From: Nitrospira sp.
GTDB taxonomy: Bacteria > Nitrospirota > Nitrospiria > Nitrospirales > Nitrospiraceae
Direction of reading: 5' to 3'
Length of the DNA stretch: 64,000 bases
Assembly (NCBI GenBank): GCA_018242765.1
Contig: JAFEBH010000011.1
Location: forward strand, 186,001-250,000
The notes beneath the pieces are model-generated. The model was given only the letters and a program-made list of their open reading frames with translations, did no database searches and was not told the DNA's origin. Shown one piece after another: positions 26,388 through 35,531 of this stretch. Within the stretch, counting starts at the first letter, position 1. The number at the start of each line of letters is the position of its first letter. Both the position numbers and the translations under genes were made by a program.

Positions 26388-26499
26388 CAGGCTGTTGATA
26401 AAAGCCCGCCAGCGGCGTTCTCGCCTCACTCAGAGGCTCAATGTACGACGCAGAGTACGATTCGCCTCTTCATTCGCGTCGGCCTTGCTGAACAGCCTG
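26388..26499. repeat. 112-bp dispersed element, copy A
   Basis: Bounded by inverted ends CAGGCTGTT (26388-26396) and AACAGCCTG (26491-26499). The inner part shares long blocks with the element at 47332-47439, including CTCACTCAGAGGCTCAA and TTCGCCTC. It starts directly after the TAA of the sigma-factor gene; both copies have CTAACAGG at this junction. MITE- or REP-like; no coding capacity. Confidence 0.7.
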
Positions 26500-26748
26500 C
26501 GGGCCACCGTGCTCCCGTTGGAAATCTCGAATGCCGTGCGTTTTCAGCATGGTCAATGTGTTTGTCAACACACTGCTAGTTACTCGCTTCTCTTGCACAT
26601 CTTTTCTTGCTTGTCCCAGTAAATTGAGTAGTTGCGAGCCGTGCTTCTGGCTCTCGGGTTCTCTGTAATATTTGAAGACCTGGTCCGTCTGTAATCCTGA
26701 AGGCGACAATATGCCTCCATACCGGATAGAATGAAAGGAGTCTGAGAC

Positions 26749-29484
26749 ATGATTAATGAATTGTCGAACGCCTGTTGCGGGAGGTCGCAAGGAGGACATG
26801 ACCGCATGAGTGAGATGAAACAAGATGCCATGAGTCATTCGCCCACTCACGTGAAGCCTGAGATCGATCCTATCTGTGGAATGACCGTCGATCCAGCCAG
26901 AGCGGCGGGTCAGTATGATTTTAAGGGGAAAACCTACTATTTTTGCGCAATTTCGTGCCTGGAACGATTTAAGGCTGATCCCGAGCAGGCGCTGGGTAAG
27001 AAACCACTGAACCTGATCACGATGCCCACCTCACGGAAGCCACTGCCTATGATGCAGCCAGTCAGGCAGGGTGAGATCGATCCTGTCTGTGGGATGACGG
27101 TACAGCCGGACAGGGCTGCCGGTTCATACGAATATCAGGGGAAGGCCTATTATTTCTGCGCCACGCGGTGTCTTGAGAAGTTTCGAGCCGAGCCTGAGTA
27201 TTATTTGCTCCCACCTGAGCAGCGTATCCCCAAGCCGGCTCCCGCCCCGGTGGGCAGGAGCGTCCAATATGTCTGCCCGATGGACCCGGAAGTGTCAGAA
27301 TCCAAACCAGGGGCTTGTCCGATTTGTGGGATGGCGCTGGAGCCGGCTGACGTAACGGTTGTGCCGACTCGCACTGAATATACCTGTCCGATGCATCCGG
27401 AAATCGTGCAGTCGACACAGGGGGCCTGCTCGATCTGTGGGATGGCGTTGAAACCGCGCACGGTGACGGTAGAGGAGGCCAATCTCGAATTGATCGACAT
27501 GACGCACCGGTTCTGGCAGAGCGTGGCCATCGGTTCGCCTATTCTTGCACTAATGATTTCCGACATGCTGCCGGGCCAGCCGTTGCAGCATCTCGTGTCC
27601 GGACGAGCCTTGATGTGGGTTCAACTCGCACTGGCAACGCCGGTCGTACTCTGGATCGGCCGTCCACTGTTCGAACGGGCTTGGGTGTCGATCGTCAATC
27701 GTCATCTCAACATGTTTACCTTGATCGGACTCGGCACCGGTGCAGCCTACTTCTACAGCGTCGTCGCGACCCTTGCGCCGGGGTTGTTCCCAGATTCGTT
27801 CCGAGGGCATGGCGGTGAGCTGGCTGTGTACTTTGAACCGGCGGTGGCCATCATTGCCCTAGTCTTATTGGGACAGGTATTGGAGCTACGGGCGAGGAGT
27901 CGAACCAGCAGCGCATTGAAATCCCTATTAGGACTTGCACCAAAAACCGCGCGCATCATGCGACCAGATGGCCGTGAAGAGGATATCCCCTTGGACCAGG
28001 TCCAGATCGGTGATCGGTTACGTGTGCGGCCTGGTGAAAAAATTCCCGTGGACGGGGTGGTGCTGGAGGGCTCGACCGCTGTTGATGAGTCGATGGTGAC
28101 CGGTGAGCCGATCCCTGCGGAAAAGCAGCCTGGCCAGAACGTTGTCGGGGCAACCGTCAATGGGACCGGTAGTGTGGTGATGCGGGCTGAGCGTGTCGGT
28201 CGAGAAACATTGCTGGCTCAGATTGTGCGGATGGTCAGTGAAGCCCAGCGCACCAGAGCGCCGATTCAACGGCTGGCCGACGTTGTAGCTGGCTATTTCG
28301 TGCCGAGCGTGATCCTTGTCGCTGCAGTCACCTTTGTACTGTGGGCGCTCTATGGCCCGGAGCCTCGTATGGCCTATGCATTGCTTAACGCGGTGGCTGT
28401 GTTGATCATTGCCTGTCCCTGCGCACTTGGGTTGGCGACGCCCATGTCGATCATGGTCGGGACGGGACGTGGTGCGACAGCCGGCGTGCTCATCCGCAAT
28501 GCCGAGGCGCTGGAAACGTTGGCCAAGGTCGATATTCTTGTCGTGGATAAGACCGGCACGCTTACGGAAGGCAAGCCACGCCTGGTAACGGTTGCTCCGT
28601 TGTCTGGTTTCAGCGAGGCGGACCTGCTGCGACTGACCGCCGGTTTGGAGCAGAACAGCGAGCATCCCTTGGCGGCGGCGATCGTGTCCGGTGCGCAGGA
28701 GCGAGGAATCGCTCTGACCAAGGAAGGGGACTTTCGCTCGCGCACCGGTAAGGGAGTCACTGGTACGGTTGAGGGTTGTGTTGTGGCTGTTGGTACAGTA
28801 CCGTTTCTCAACGAATTGAACGTTGAGACCGCACCATTGCTGGCCCAGGCTGAGCCCTTGCGGCAAGAAGGCCAGACGGTCATGTTCGTGGCTATCGCCG
28901 GCAAGCCTGCTGGGTTGCTGGGGGTGGCCGATCCGGTAAAGTCCACCACGCCGGAAGCGATCGACTTGTTACACCGCGAAGGGCTTCGGCTTGTGATGCT
29001 GACCGGGGACAATCGAACGACAGCCGAGGCGGTGGCGCGCCGACTTCACATTGATGAAGTGCAGGCCGACGTCTTACCTGAGCAAAAGGCGGCAGTCGTC
29101 AAACGATTCCAATCAGAAGGGCATGTTGTAGCCATGGCCGGTGACGGCATCAACGACGCACCGGCACTGGCGCAAGCCCAGGTGGGTATCGCGATGGGAA
29201 CAGGCACAGATGTCGCGATGGAAAGTGCTGGGGTCACCTTGGTCAAGGGTGACCTCCGAGCGATCGCCCGGGCGCGACGCTTGAGCCGAGGGACCATGCG
29301 CAATATCCGGCAGAATTTGTTCTTCGCCTTCGTCTATAACACTCTGGGGATTCCGATCGCTGCCGGTGTTCTGTATCCGTTTGCCGGCGTTCTGTTGAGT
29401 CCCATGATCGCGAGTGCGGCGATGACGTTCAGTTCCGTATCTGTGATTGCCAACGCCTTGCGGCTACGGAAACTCGCGCTATAG
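26749..29484 (+). CDS. copA: Cu(+)-exporting P1B-type ATPase with YHS and CPM-type modules
   Basis: 911-residue copper P-type ATPase. In place of HMA domains its N-terminus carries two YHS domains (about 40-82 and 110-152, each DPxCGMTV...YYFCA..C), then two heavy-metal-binding modules ([20 protein letters not shown] at 176-195 and [20 protein letters not shown] at 213-232). The core has CPC (556-558), DKTGTLT (Asp600), [19 protein letters not shown] and C-terminal [12 protein letters not shown], signatures of the Cu(+) class. It should pump copper out of the cytoplasm. An AAGGAG site precedes the ATG. The gene lies in a copper cluster with the sigma factor before it. Confidence 0.9.
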   Translation: MINELSNACCGRSQGGHDRMSEMKQDAMSHSPTHVKPEIDPICGMTVDPARAAGQYDFKGKTYYFCAISCLERFKADPEQALGKKPLNLITMPTSRKPLPMMQPVRQGEIDPVCGMTVQPDRAAGSYEYQGKAYYFCATRCLEKFRAEPEYYLLPPEQRIPKPAPAPVGRSVQYVCPMDPEVSESKPGACPICGMALEPADVTVVPTRTEYTCPMHPEIVQSTQGACSICGMALKPRTVTVEEANLELIDMTHRFWQSVAIGSPILALMISDMLPGQPLQHLVSGRALMWVQLALATPVVLWIGRPLFERAWVSIVNRHLNMFTLIGLGTGAAYFYSVVATLAPGLFPDSFRGHGGELAVYFEPAVAIIALVLLGQVLELRARSRTSSALKSLLGLAPKTARIMRPDGREEDIPLDQVQIGDRLRVRPGEKIPVDGVVLEGSTAVDESMVTGEPIPAEKQPGQNVVGATVNGTGSVVMRAERVGRETLLAQIVRMVSEAQRTRAPIQRLADVVAGYFVPSVILVAAVTFVLWALYGPEPRMAYALLNAVAVLIIACPCALGLATPMSIMVGTGRGATAGVLIRNAEALETLAKVDILVVDKTGTLTEGKPRLVTVAPLSGFSEADLLRLTAGLEQNSEHPLAAAIVSGAQERGIALTKEGDFRSRTGKGVTGTVEGCVVAVGTVPFLNELNVETAPLLAQAEPLRQEGQTVMFVAIAGKPAGLLGVADPVKSTTPEAIDLLHREGLRLVMLTGDNRTTAEAVARRLHIDEVQADVLPEQKAAVVKRFQSEGHVVAMAGDGINDAPALAQAQVGIAMGTGTDVAMESAGVTLVKGDLRAIARARRLSRGTMRNIRQNLFFAFVYNTLGIPIAAGVLYPFAGVLLSPMIASAAMTFSSVSVIANALRLRKLAL

Positions 29485-29567
29485 CAGTTATGCAATGGTC
29501 AGAATGTTTGACCGGCACATGCTTCCCTGGCGGGGATCCTGCCTGCAGTATCGAGAGGCGGTCGTGG

Positions 29568-30782
29568 TCAATTGCGAAAAGTCGGCAGCTTCGACCAGTA
29601 CTTGTCGTTCAGGACGCAACAGGTCGAGCATTTGGGGACGAGCTTCTTGTTCCGTATCATCCTCCGGAAGCTACGGTAGGCATCGCCGTTCCAGAGATCC
29701 TCGAACGCGGTTTTTCTGATGTCGCCCAGCCTCACGTCAATCCAGCATGGATACATCTGACCCCAGGGGTCAATCCGTGTTGAGTACCAGGCGTAGAAGC
29801 ACTTATTAGCCAAAGTGAAAGACTCGTTGGTGTACTGGAGCGCGATCTCCTCGGCGCTCAGGTCAGGGGAGAACTGGATGCGAGGCTTATATCTGTCCTT
29901 CTGCGCTTTGATTTCAGTCACTTGGGTTACTAAGTTTGCAGTGTTGACCTGCAGCACCGAGTCTGGAAGTACTGCTTTTTTTAGGTGTAAGGCCGAGCTA
30001 GGGCCTTGCTGGATCGTTTCCGCAGTGAGGAGATCGCGATGCTCGGTGCTGAAGTGTAGATAACCAAAGTTGAGGTCATCGATCTCGGAGTCCTTAAACA
30101 GTTCGGCCAGATTCCCAAGATCGCGCTGGTTGAGGGCGGACACAGCACAGGTCACACCGATCCTGGGTTTGGGCCTCCCCGTGATCTTTTTCTCTTTGAT
30201 GAGAGCGTCTATTGCTGCCTGGGTCTTGGCAAAGCTTCCAATCATACCGCGAATCTGATCGTGAACATGCTCCGTTCCGTCAACGGAGATCGTTATCGAG
30301 TCTAGACCGATGCGAACTAGTTCCGTGTAGATGTCAGGCTTGGCAGAGCCGTTACTGATCATGCTTAAATGCATCCCACCTCTCTTCACCGCATTGGCCA
30401 GCGTCAGAATGTCCTTTCTTAAGGCAGGCTCCCCTCCCGTCAACTTCACTGCTTTGACGCCTGCCTTGCTCATCTGCTGGATTAGCTTGAGGTATTCGTC
30501 GGTCGAAATCTCTTGCCGCAGACTGCCGTCGGGTTCGATCAACTCGGGGTTCTTTCTCTGTCCTGCCTTGGTGACCATCTCACCGGACACTAGGGAGCAC
30601 ATTTGGCACTTGAGGTTGCAGATGTAGGTTACCTCAAGCGACACGAACAGGGGACGCCAGGCTTTGCCGTTTCCGTATAGGTGGTACGGGATCCAGTAGT
30701 AAGGTGTGAGCATCTGCTTTTCCGTCAGACGTGTTACAGCCTGGACTTTTCGATAGATTGCCTTGATCAATTGTAAGCTCAT
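29568..30782 (-). CDS. Radical SAM protein with SPASM-like cysteines
   Basis: 404-residue radical SAM enzyme: CNLKCQMCSL (CxxxCxxC) near residue 57 binds the 4Fe-4S cluster, GGEPALR is the SAM-binding block, and later SISVDG and SNGSA strands complete the barrel. The C-terminal part has several Cys (NKCFYAWYST, MYPCWIDV, CSTCCVL) as in SPASM enzymes with auxiliary clusters. The ATG at 30782 has AAAGGGA before it. Substrate unknown; peptide, lipid or nucleoside modification are all possible. Base composition looks lower in G+C than its neighbours, and it lies between the copper ATPase and insertion-sequence remnants, so it may be acquired. Confidence 0.8.
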   Translation of the reverse strand: MSLQLIKAIYRKVQAVTRLTEKQMLTPYYWIPYHLYGNGKAWRPLFVSLEVTYICNLKCQMCSLVSGEMVTKAGQRKNPELIEPDGSLRQEISTDEYLKLIQQMSKAGVKAVKLTGGEPALRKDILTLANAVKRGGMHLSMISNGSAKPDIYTELVRIGLDSITISVDGTEHVHDQIRGMIGSFAKTQAAIDALIKEKKITGRPKPRIGVTCAVSALNQRDLGNLAELFKDSEIDDLNFGYLHFSTEHRDLLTAETIQQGPSSALHLKKAVLPDSVLQVNTANLVTQVTEIKAQKDRYKPRIQFSPDLSAEEIALQYTNESFTLANKCFYAWYSTRIDPWGQMYPCWIDVRLGDIRKTAFEDLWNGDAYRSFRRMIRNKKLVPKCSTCCVLNDKYWSKLPTFRN

Positions 30783-30939
30783 GTCCCTTTCCCTTGAGCG
30801 ATACTCGTAGTGCAGTGGTGAAGCCTGAACGCGATCGGGCAGCTTTGATTCTATGGACGCTTCAGTTCCACCGTCAAGGTGGACTTCCCAGGCTTTCACG
30901 GCACGGACACCTTAGGGTGTCGGTAGAACAAGGGGGACG

Positions 30940-31420
30940 ACCAATGGGGCATCGATGGAAATCGCAGCATGTCCGACTGAAATACACGTTCATCAAAGCC
31001 CATTGCCGAGAGTTTGATACGGCACATGATGGGTTACCGACAGTACATACATGCACACATGGGAAGGCTGGCTCTATTTGGCCGCCGTGATGGACCTGGA
31101 CTTTCGCCGCATTGTCGGCTGGTCTACCAAGCCCACGCTGGCTCAAGCTCTCATGCTGGACGTACTCCTCATGGCTGTACGTCGACGCAAGCCCCAGCAT
31201 GGGTCGACGGGGTAATTACTGGGACAACGCGGTGGCTGAATCTTTTTTGGGCAGCTTGAAGAAGGAACGGATCAAGAAGCACATCTACATAACTCGAGCG
31301 ATGGCGATGGCCGATAGCGACGAGTACATCGAGATCTTCTATAATCGCATCCGGTGACACAGCCATCTCAGCGGGGTCAGTCCGGAGGCATTTGAAGCAG
31401 TGTCGAACAGTGCTTAAGGT
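30940..31420 (+). pseudogene. IS3-family transposase remnant (integrase domain)
   Basis: Degenerate orfB. One frame reads FIKAHCREFDTAHD, another THTWEGWLYLAAVMDL and WSTKPTLAQALMLDVLLMAVRRRKP, then jumps to GRRGNYWDNAVAESFLGSLKKERIKK and ends with HSHLSGVSPEAFEAVS, typical of IS3 integrase-type transposases. A DDE-domain section between KP and GRRGN is deleted, and the N-terminal half is mostly lost, so it cannot be active. It sits inside the copper region. Confidence 0.75.
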
Positions 31421-31554
31421 ATTGTGTCCACGAAACCCTGGGAAGTCCACACATCAAAACACACTCCTGTAGTCGACGTATTAGGGGCTGTTGTCAATTA
31501 AGTTTCATGATTCAGAGGTGAGTCCCTCATGCTTCATGATTGCGAGGTAGCAGG

Positions 31555-32000
31555 ATGGACTTCTTGTGGTACACGCGATATGCGTTGCGGGACGATCACT
31601 GGGAGAGGATAGAGTGCCTGCTGTCAGGCCATGAAGAGCCTGTAGGGTCAACCGAGAAGGACAACTGGAAATTTGTGGAGGCGGTGGTTTCCCGATATCA
31701 TGCGGGATATTGCGGCGGGATTTACAAGAACGGTTCGGAGATATTTGGGTCATCCACACCTGCCATATATGCCAGAGTCAATGCGGTGTCTGAAGCGGGT
31801 ATTTGAGCATCTTGCCGAGAATCTCAACCGTGAATATGCAATGATGGCTTTCATCATCACCCCTGGGTCTTTTGGCGATCATTCGAGTGGCTCGACAAAT
31901 GCCACAGACTTTGGAATAACTGTGAACATACCTACAGATGAGCTTCAATATGGCAGCCATCGCATTCTTAATCCTATGCCCACATAGGCAATGAGCGGGC
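31555..32000 (+). pseudogene. IS5-family transposase remnant
   Basis: A frame begins YALRDDHWERIECLLSGHE and continues KDNWKFVEAVVSRYHAG, the N-terminal pattern of IS5 transposases. It then shifts to KRVFEHLAENLNREYAMM, and a third frame shows WLDKCHRLWNNCEH with a stop. Frameshifts, stops and a large internal deletion make it inactive. It directly precedes the multicopper oxidase gene; its insertion may have separated an older copper operon. Confidence 0.7.
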
Positions 32001-32061
32001 TCTAGGATATTGTGGGTACGGCTTGACATGCTCTTAGTGGATAGCTGTGATACATGACAAG

Positions 32062-33873
32062 ATGGTATCTAGACGCCTCCTGTTGAAACGTACAGGTGCG
32101 TTGGGGCTGCTCGCCGCGGTGCAACCGCTTCTTCCATCCTGTGCGAATCACCCGTTGCTTCGTGCCGCTCATCCCGATCCTGATTCTTCGACGCTCGGTG
32201 GTGAGTTGATCGACCTGATGATCAGTGAACGGTCCTTCATCGTGGATGGGCGGATTGGGATGGCTACGACAATCAACGGCACTATCCCTGGTCCACTCAT
32301 CCGTTTGAAAGAAGGCCAAGAGGTCACCATCCGAGTCACTAATCAGTTGATGGAGGCCTCGTCGATTCACTGGCACGGAATACTCTTGCCTTCACACATG
32401 GATGGAGTTCCTGGGGTGAGCTTCAACGGCATTGAGCCTGGAACCACCTTCACCTATCACTTTCCCGTCAAGCAAAGTGGGACCTATTGGTATCACAGCC
32501 ACTCTGGGGGCCAGGAGTTGCAGGGCATGTACGCGCCATTGATTCTGGACCCGATCGAACCGGACCCGTTTCAGTATGATCGAGAGTATGTTGTGATGCT
32601 CTCGGAATGGAGTTTCGAGTCGTCTGAGGTCATGTTAGCGAACCTCAAGAAATCTTCTGGCTACTACAACTTCCAGAAGCGAGATGCCCTGGAGTTTCTT
32701 GCAGATTCAGCAAAGAGGGGGTGGTGGTCGGCGCTACAAGATTACATGATGTGGGACCAAATGCGGATGGACCCGACGGACTTTGCAGATGTGACAGGGG
32801 CGACGTTCATTTATCTTATGAACGGAGTGCCGTCCGTCGGCAATTGGACTGGACTGATTCGGCCAGGTGAGCGGGTCCGATTGCGGTTCATCAACGCGGC
32901 TGCAATGACTTTCTATGATGTGCGAATTCCTGGATTAACTATGATGGTCGTACAGGCGGATGGCCAGAATGTGCAGCCTGTGACAGTCGAAGAGTTTCGA
33001 GTCGGACCGGCAGAAACCTATGATGTCATCGTTTGGCCGACAGAGGATCGCGCGTACACGATCTTTGCCGAAACCATGGATCGGAGCGGCTTTGTCCGAG
33101 GCACGCTCGCACCTCGATTGGGGATGCAGGGAGAAGTCCCTGAGCGTCGGCGCCGCCCGCTTCGCACCATGGAAGACATGGGGATGGGTGCTCCTGGCCA
33201 CGGCCATGCAAGTCATAGCGCTGAAACCACTCCGAAGTCACCTCATGCCGATCCAGCACATCACGGGATGACGCACGGAGACAGCGTGGAGTCCACAGCA
33301 GGATTGGTGACCGATGCTCGGCACGGGTCGCCGGTCCCTGGTGTACCACGGGTGAAACATGGTCCTGATCACCACGGAACCGGCAACCAAACGATCGCTG
33401 AGTATTCGCAAAACTGGATGCATGAACCGGGGAGAGGGCTCGAGCAGAGTTCCAGAAGGGTATTGGTGTACACCGACCTGAAAAGCATCGTTCCGTATCA
33501 CGAGCACCGATCGCCGGAGCGGGAGATCGAGTTGCATCTCACCGGGCATATGCAACGCTACCTGTGGTCGTTCGACGGCAAAAAATATTCGGATGCGCCG
33601 GAACCGATTCATATTCGTTATGGAGAACGAGTGCGGTTTACCTTCGTCAATGACACGATGATGGAGCATCCGCTCCACCTGCACGGAATGTGGATGTATC
33701 TGGAAAACGGCTCGGATTCATATCTTCCCAGGAAGCATACCGTCGTGGTCAAACCGGCCGAACGATTGTCTGTCCTGGTCGGTGCAGACGCACCTGGACC
33801 ATGGGCGTTTCACTGTCATCTCCTTTTGCACATGGAAGCAGGCATGTTTCGTATTGTCGAGGTTTCTGCATAA
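32062..33873 (+). CDS. pcoA: CopA/PcoA-type multicopper oxidase
   Basis: 603-residue periplasmic copper-resistance oxidase (the multicopper CopA, unrelated to the P-type ATPase of the same name). A twin-arginine start (SRRLLLK) indicates Tat export; LLPSC could also be a lipobox. Copper ligand motifs of the family are all present: HWHG, WYHSHSG, HPLHLHG and HCHLLLHMEAGM. A His/Met-rich linker (about 375-440, MGMGAPGHGHASH) can bind extra copper. It should oxidise Cu(I) in the periplasm. The start is uncertain, with GTG at 32047 as alternative. It pairs with copB 17 bases downstream. Confidence 0.9.
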   Translation: MVSRRLLLKRTGALGLLAAVQPLLPSCANHPLLRAAHPDPDSSTLGGELIDLMISERSFIVDGRIGMATTINGTIPGPLIRLKEGQEVTIRVTNQLMEASSIHWHGILLPSHMDGVPGVSFNGIEPGTTFTYHFPVKQSGTYWYHSHSGGQELQGMYAPLILDPIEPDPFQYDREYVVMLSEWSFESSEVMLANLKKSSGYYNFQKRDALEFLADSAKRGWWSALQDYMMWDQMRMDPTDFADVTGATFIYLMNGVPSVGNWTGLIRPGERVRLRFINAAAMTFYDVRIPGLTMMVVQADGQNVQPVTVEEFRVGPAETYDVIVWPTEDRAYTIFAETMDRSGFVRGTLAPRLGMQGEVPERRRRPLRTMEDMGMGAPGHGHASHSAETTPKSPHADPAHHGMTHGDSVESTAGLVTDARHGSPVPGVPRVKHGPDHHGTGNQTIAEYSQNWMHEPGRGLEQSSRRVLVYTDLKSIVPYHEHRSPEREIELHLTGHMQRYLWSFDGKKYSDAPEPIHIRYGERVRFTFVNDTMMEHPLHLHGMWMYLENGSDSYLPRKHTVVVKPAERLSVLVGADAPGPWAFHCHLLLHMEAGMFRIVEVSA

Positions 33874-33890
33874 CCGGTGAGTCGGCATAA

Positions 33891-34760
33891 GTGAATGCAG
33901 CGTTTCAGAACTTCCGGGTGATCCTCGCCGGTTATCTGCTGAGCGCCGGAATCGGTGCGACAAGTACCTTGGCCGAATCTGTACACATGGACCATGCGAG
34001 CGTCTCAGGCGGTCACTTGAGCGTCGGGCCTCAATTCGACCCGATTCAGGCCAAGATGAACACCGTGCTGAAACAAGCGTGGGACAGCCCTGTCATGGAT
34101 CAGGAGCGCCGGTTGTTCACGCTCGTCGACGTTCTTGAATATCGTCCTCGTATGGGGGGAACTGGAAGCAACAGCGACTACCGGTGGGATGTCGAAGGGT
34201 GGTATGGAGGCGATTACAATCGGCTGTGGTTCAAGAGTGAGGGGCAACAGGACACAGCCTTCAAACCTGACTATGATATGGACTTCCAATTGCTCTATGG
34301 CCGCTTCCTCGGGAAATACTATGACTTCCAAGTCGGCGGGCGAATGGAAACGCAATCGTTTCGTGGTAGCAATGTCACGCGTGGACTTGGGGTGATCGGT
34401 CTCCAAGGTATCGTGCCATACAATTATGAATTTGAATCGGCATTATTCATCGCCCAGAACGGTGCCGTCTCTGCTCGCCTCTCCTACACCAAGGATTTCT
34501 TGCTTACCCAGCGACTGATCTTACAGGGACGGTTTCAAACCAATCTGGCGATTCAGCGCGTCGAAGAGTTTACAACTGGTTCAGGGTTGAACAATCTGGA
34601 ATTTGGTATGCGGCTGCGCTACGAGTTTCATCGAAAGCTCGCTCCATATGTTGGCCTGTCGTTCGACCGCAGTTTTGGCGAGACTGCGACACTGGTACGT
34701 CGGCAAGGTGGAGATCCAAGTCAAATTCGACTTCTAGTCGGTGTAAGGATGTGGTTCTGA
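33891..34760 (+). CDS. copB: Copper resistance protein B (outer membrane)
   Basis: 289-residue CopB/PcoB family protein: signal peptide about 1-28, a His/Met-containing N-terminus (VHMDHASVSGGH), then an amphipathic beta-barrel ending in a terminal phenylalanine (VRMWF), as in outer-membrane proteins. Family blocks YRWDVEGWYGGDYNRLWFK and VGGRMETQ are clear. It starts at GTG with a weak ribosome site, directly after the multicopper oxidase, so it is probably translated from the same mRNA. Confidence 0.9.
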   Translation: MNAAFQNFRVILAGYLLSAGIGATSTLAESVHMDHASVSGGHLSVGPQFDPIQAKMNTVLKQAWDSPVMDQERRLFTLVDVLEYRPRMGGTGSNSDYRWDVEGWYGGDYNRLWFKSEGQQDTAFKPDYDMDFQLLYGRFLGKYYDFQVGGRMETQSFRGSNVTRGLGVIGLQGIVPYNYEFESALFIAQNGAVSARLSYTKDFLLTQRLILQGRFQTNLAIQRVEEFTTGSGLNNLEFGMRLRYEFHRKLAPYVGLSFDRSFGETATLVRRQGGDPSQIRLLVGVRMWF

Positions 34761-35531
34761 AGTTGTGGCGAATCTTGCAGTTATAGGGTCTCAGGAATGG
34801 CTGTATGATCAACGAATGCCGAGGACAACTTACCATGGCGTGATCGGTACTCTGCGTCAAAGGGGGCGACGTCAAAGATCAGATATACTGCCCGCGCTCG
34901 CTTAAACAGCCGGCGTTCATATTCACAATGTCCGTCACCTCTCTTGCTATGCGCTGCTTCTCCTACATAGCTTGACTGCACGGATGAGAACGAGCGTTCC
35001 GAACGCTGTCGTGATGAGTTTCCACCATCGAAAATGAGATGGGGAGAATGAGCCCGCAAAGGCTTGATCCAGGCGGAAAATACCAATAGGTAATGAATAT
35101 CATGACGAATGCTTCCCAGCGGTTCACAATAGAAACACCTCTGACCTCGCCCCCAAAGATCAAATTTAACCTCGGACGAGCGACTCTGTCTTGCCGCTAA
35201 GTAAGATTGAGAACATGGTACATATGTTCTTGAGATGTAACGGTCTTGCGGGACCAGTTACAGCGTTTTCCCCAGTTCTTTCCCAATTGCATCCTTCCGT
35301 CTCCCTAATGCTAGGATCTCTCTCCACGGAGACAACGCACGATCTCACGAATCGTGCGGCGGCGTGATCCTGCACGCTGCGCCTCCGCTCCTCCACAGCA
35401 GGACTCCGACAGGGACGGGGGCTAGAAATAGAATTAGGAGTCTTTGTCGAGAATAGCTGATGTAACCGCTTTGCCTGGCAAGATCTCGTTAGCTTCGCAA
35501 TTCTGTAAGGAATTTACGCCGGCCCGAAACT
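34761..35531. other. Gene-free region after copper cluster
   Basis: About 770 bases without a convincing gene. Overlapping minus-strand frames at 34781-35163 have no ribosome sites or recognisable motifs and were not called. A perfect hairpin CGCACGAT / ATCGTGCG lies at 35336-35358 (loop CTCACGA), possibly a transcription stop or operator. Confidence 0.4.

Noticed and set aside
34781..35163. Minus-strand frames after copB
   Set aside because: Two overlapping frames, neither with a ribosome site; some hydrophobic content but no family resemblance. Could be a decayed gene, not supportable.
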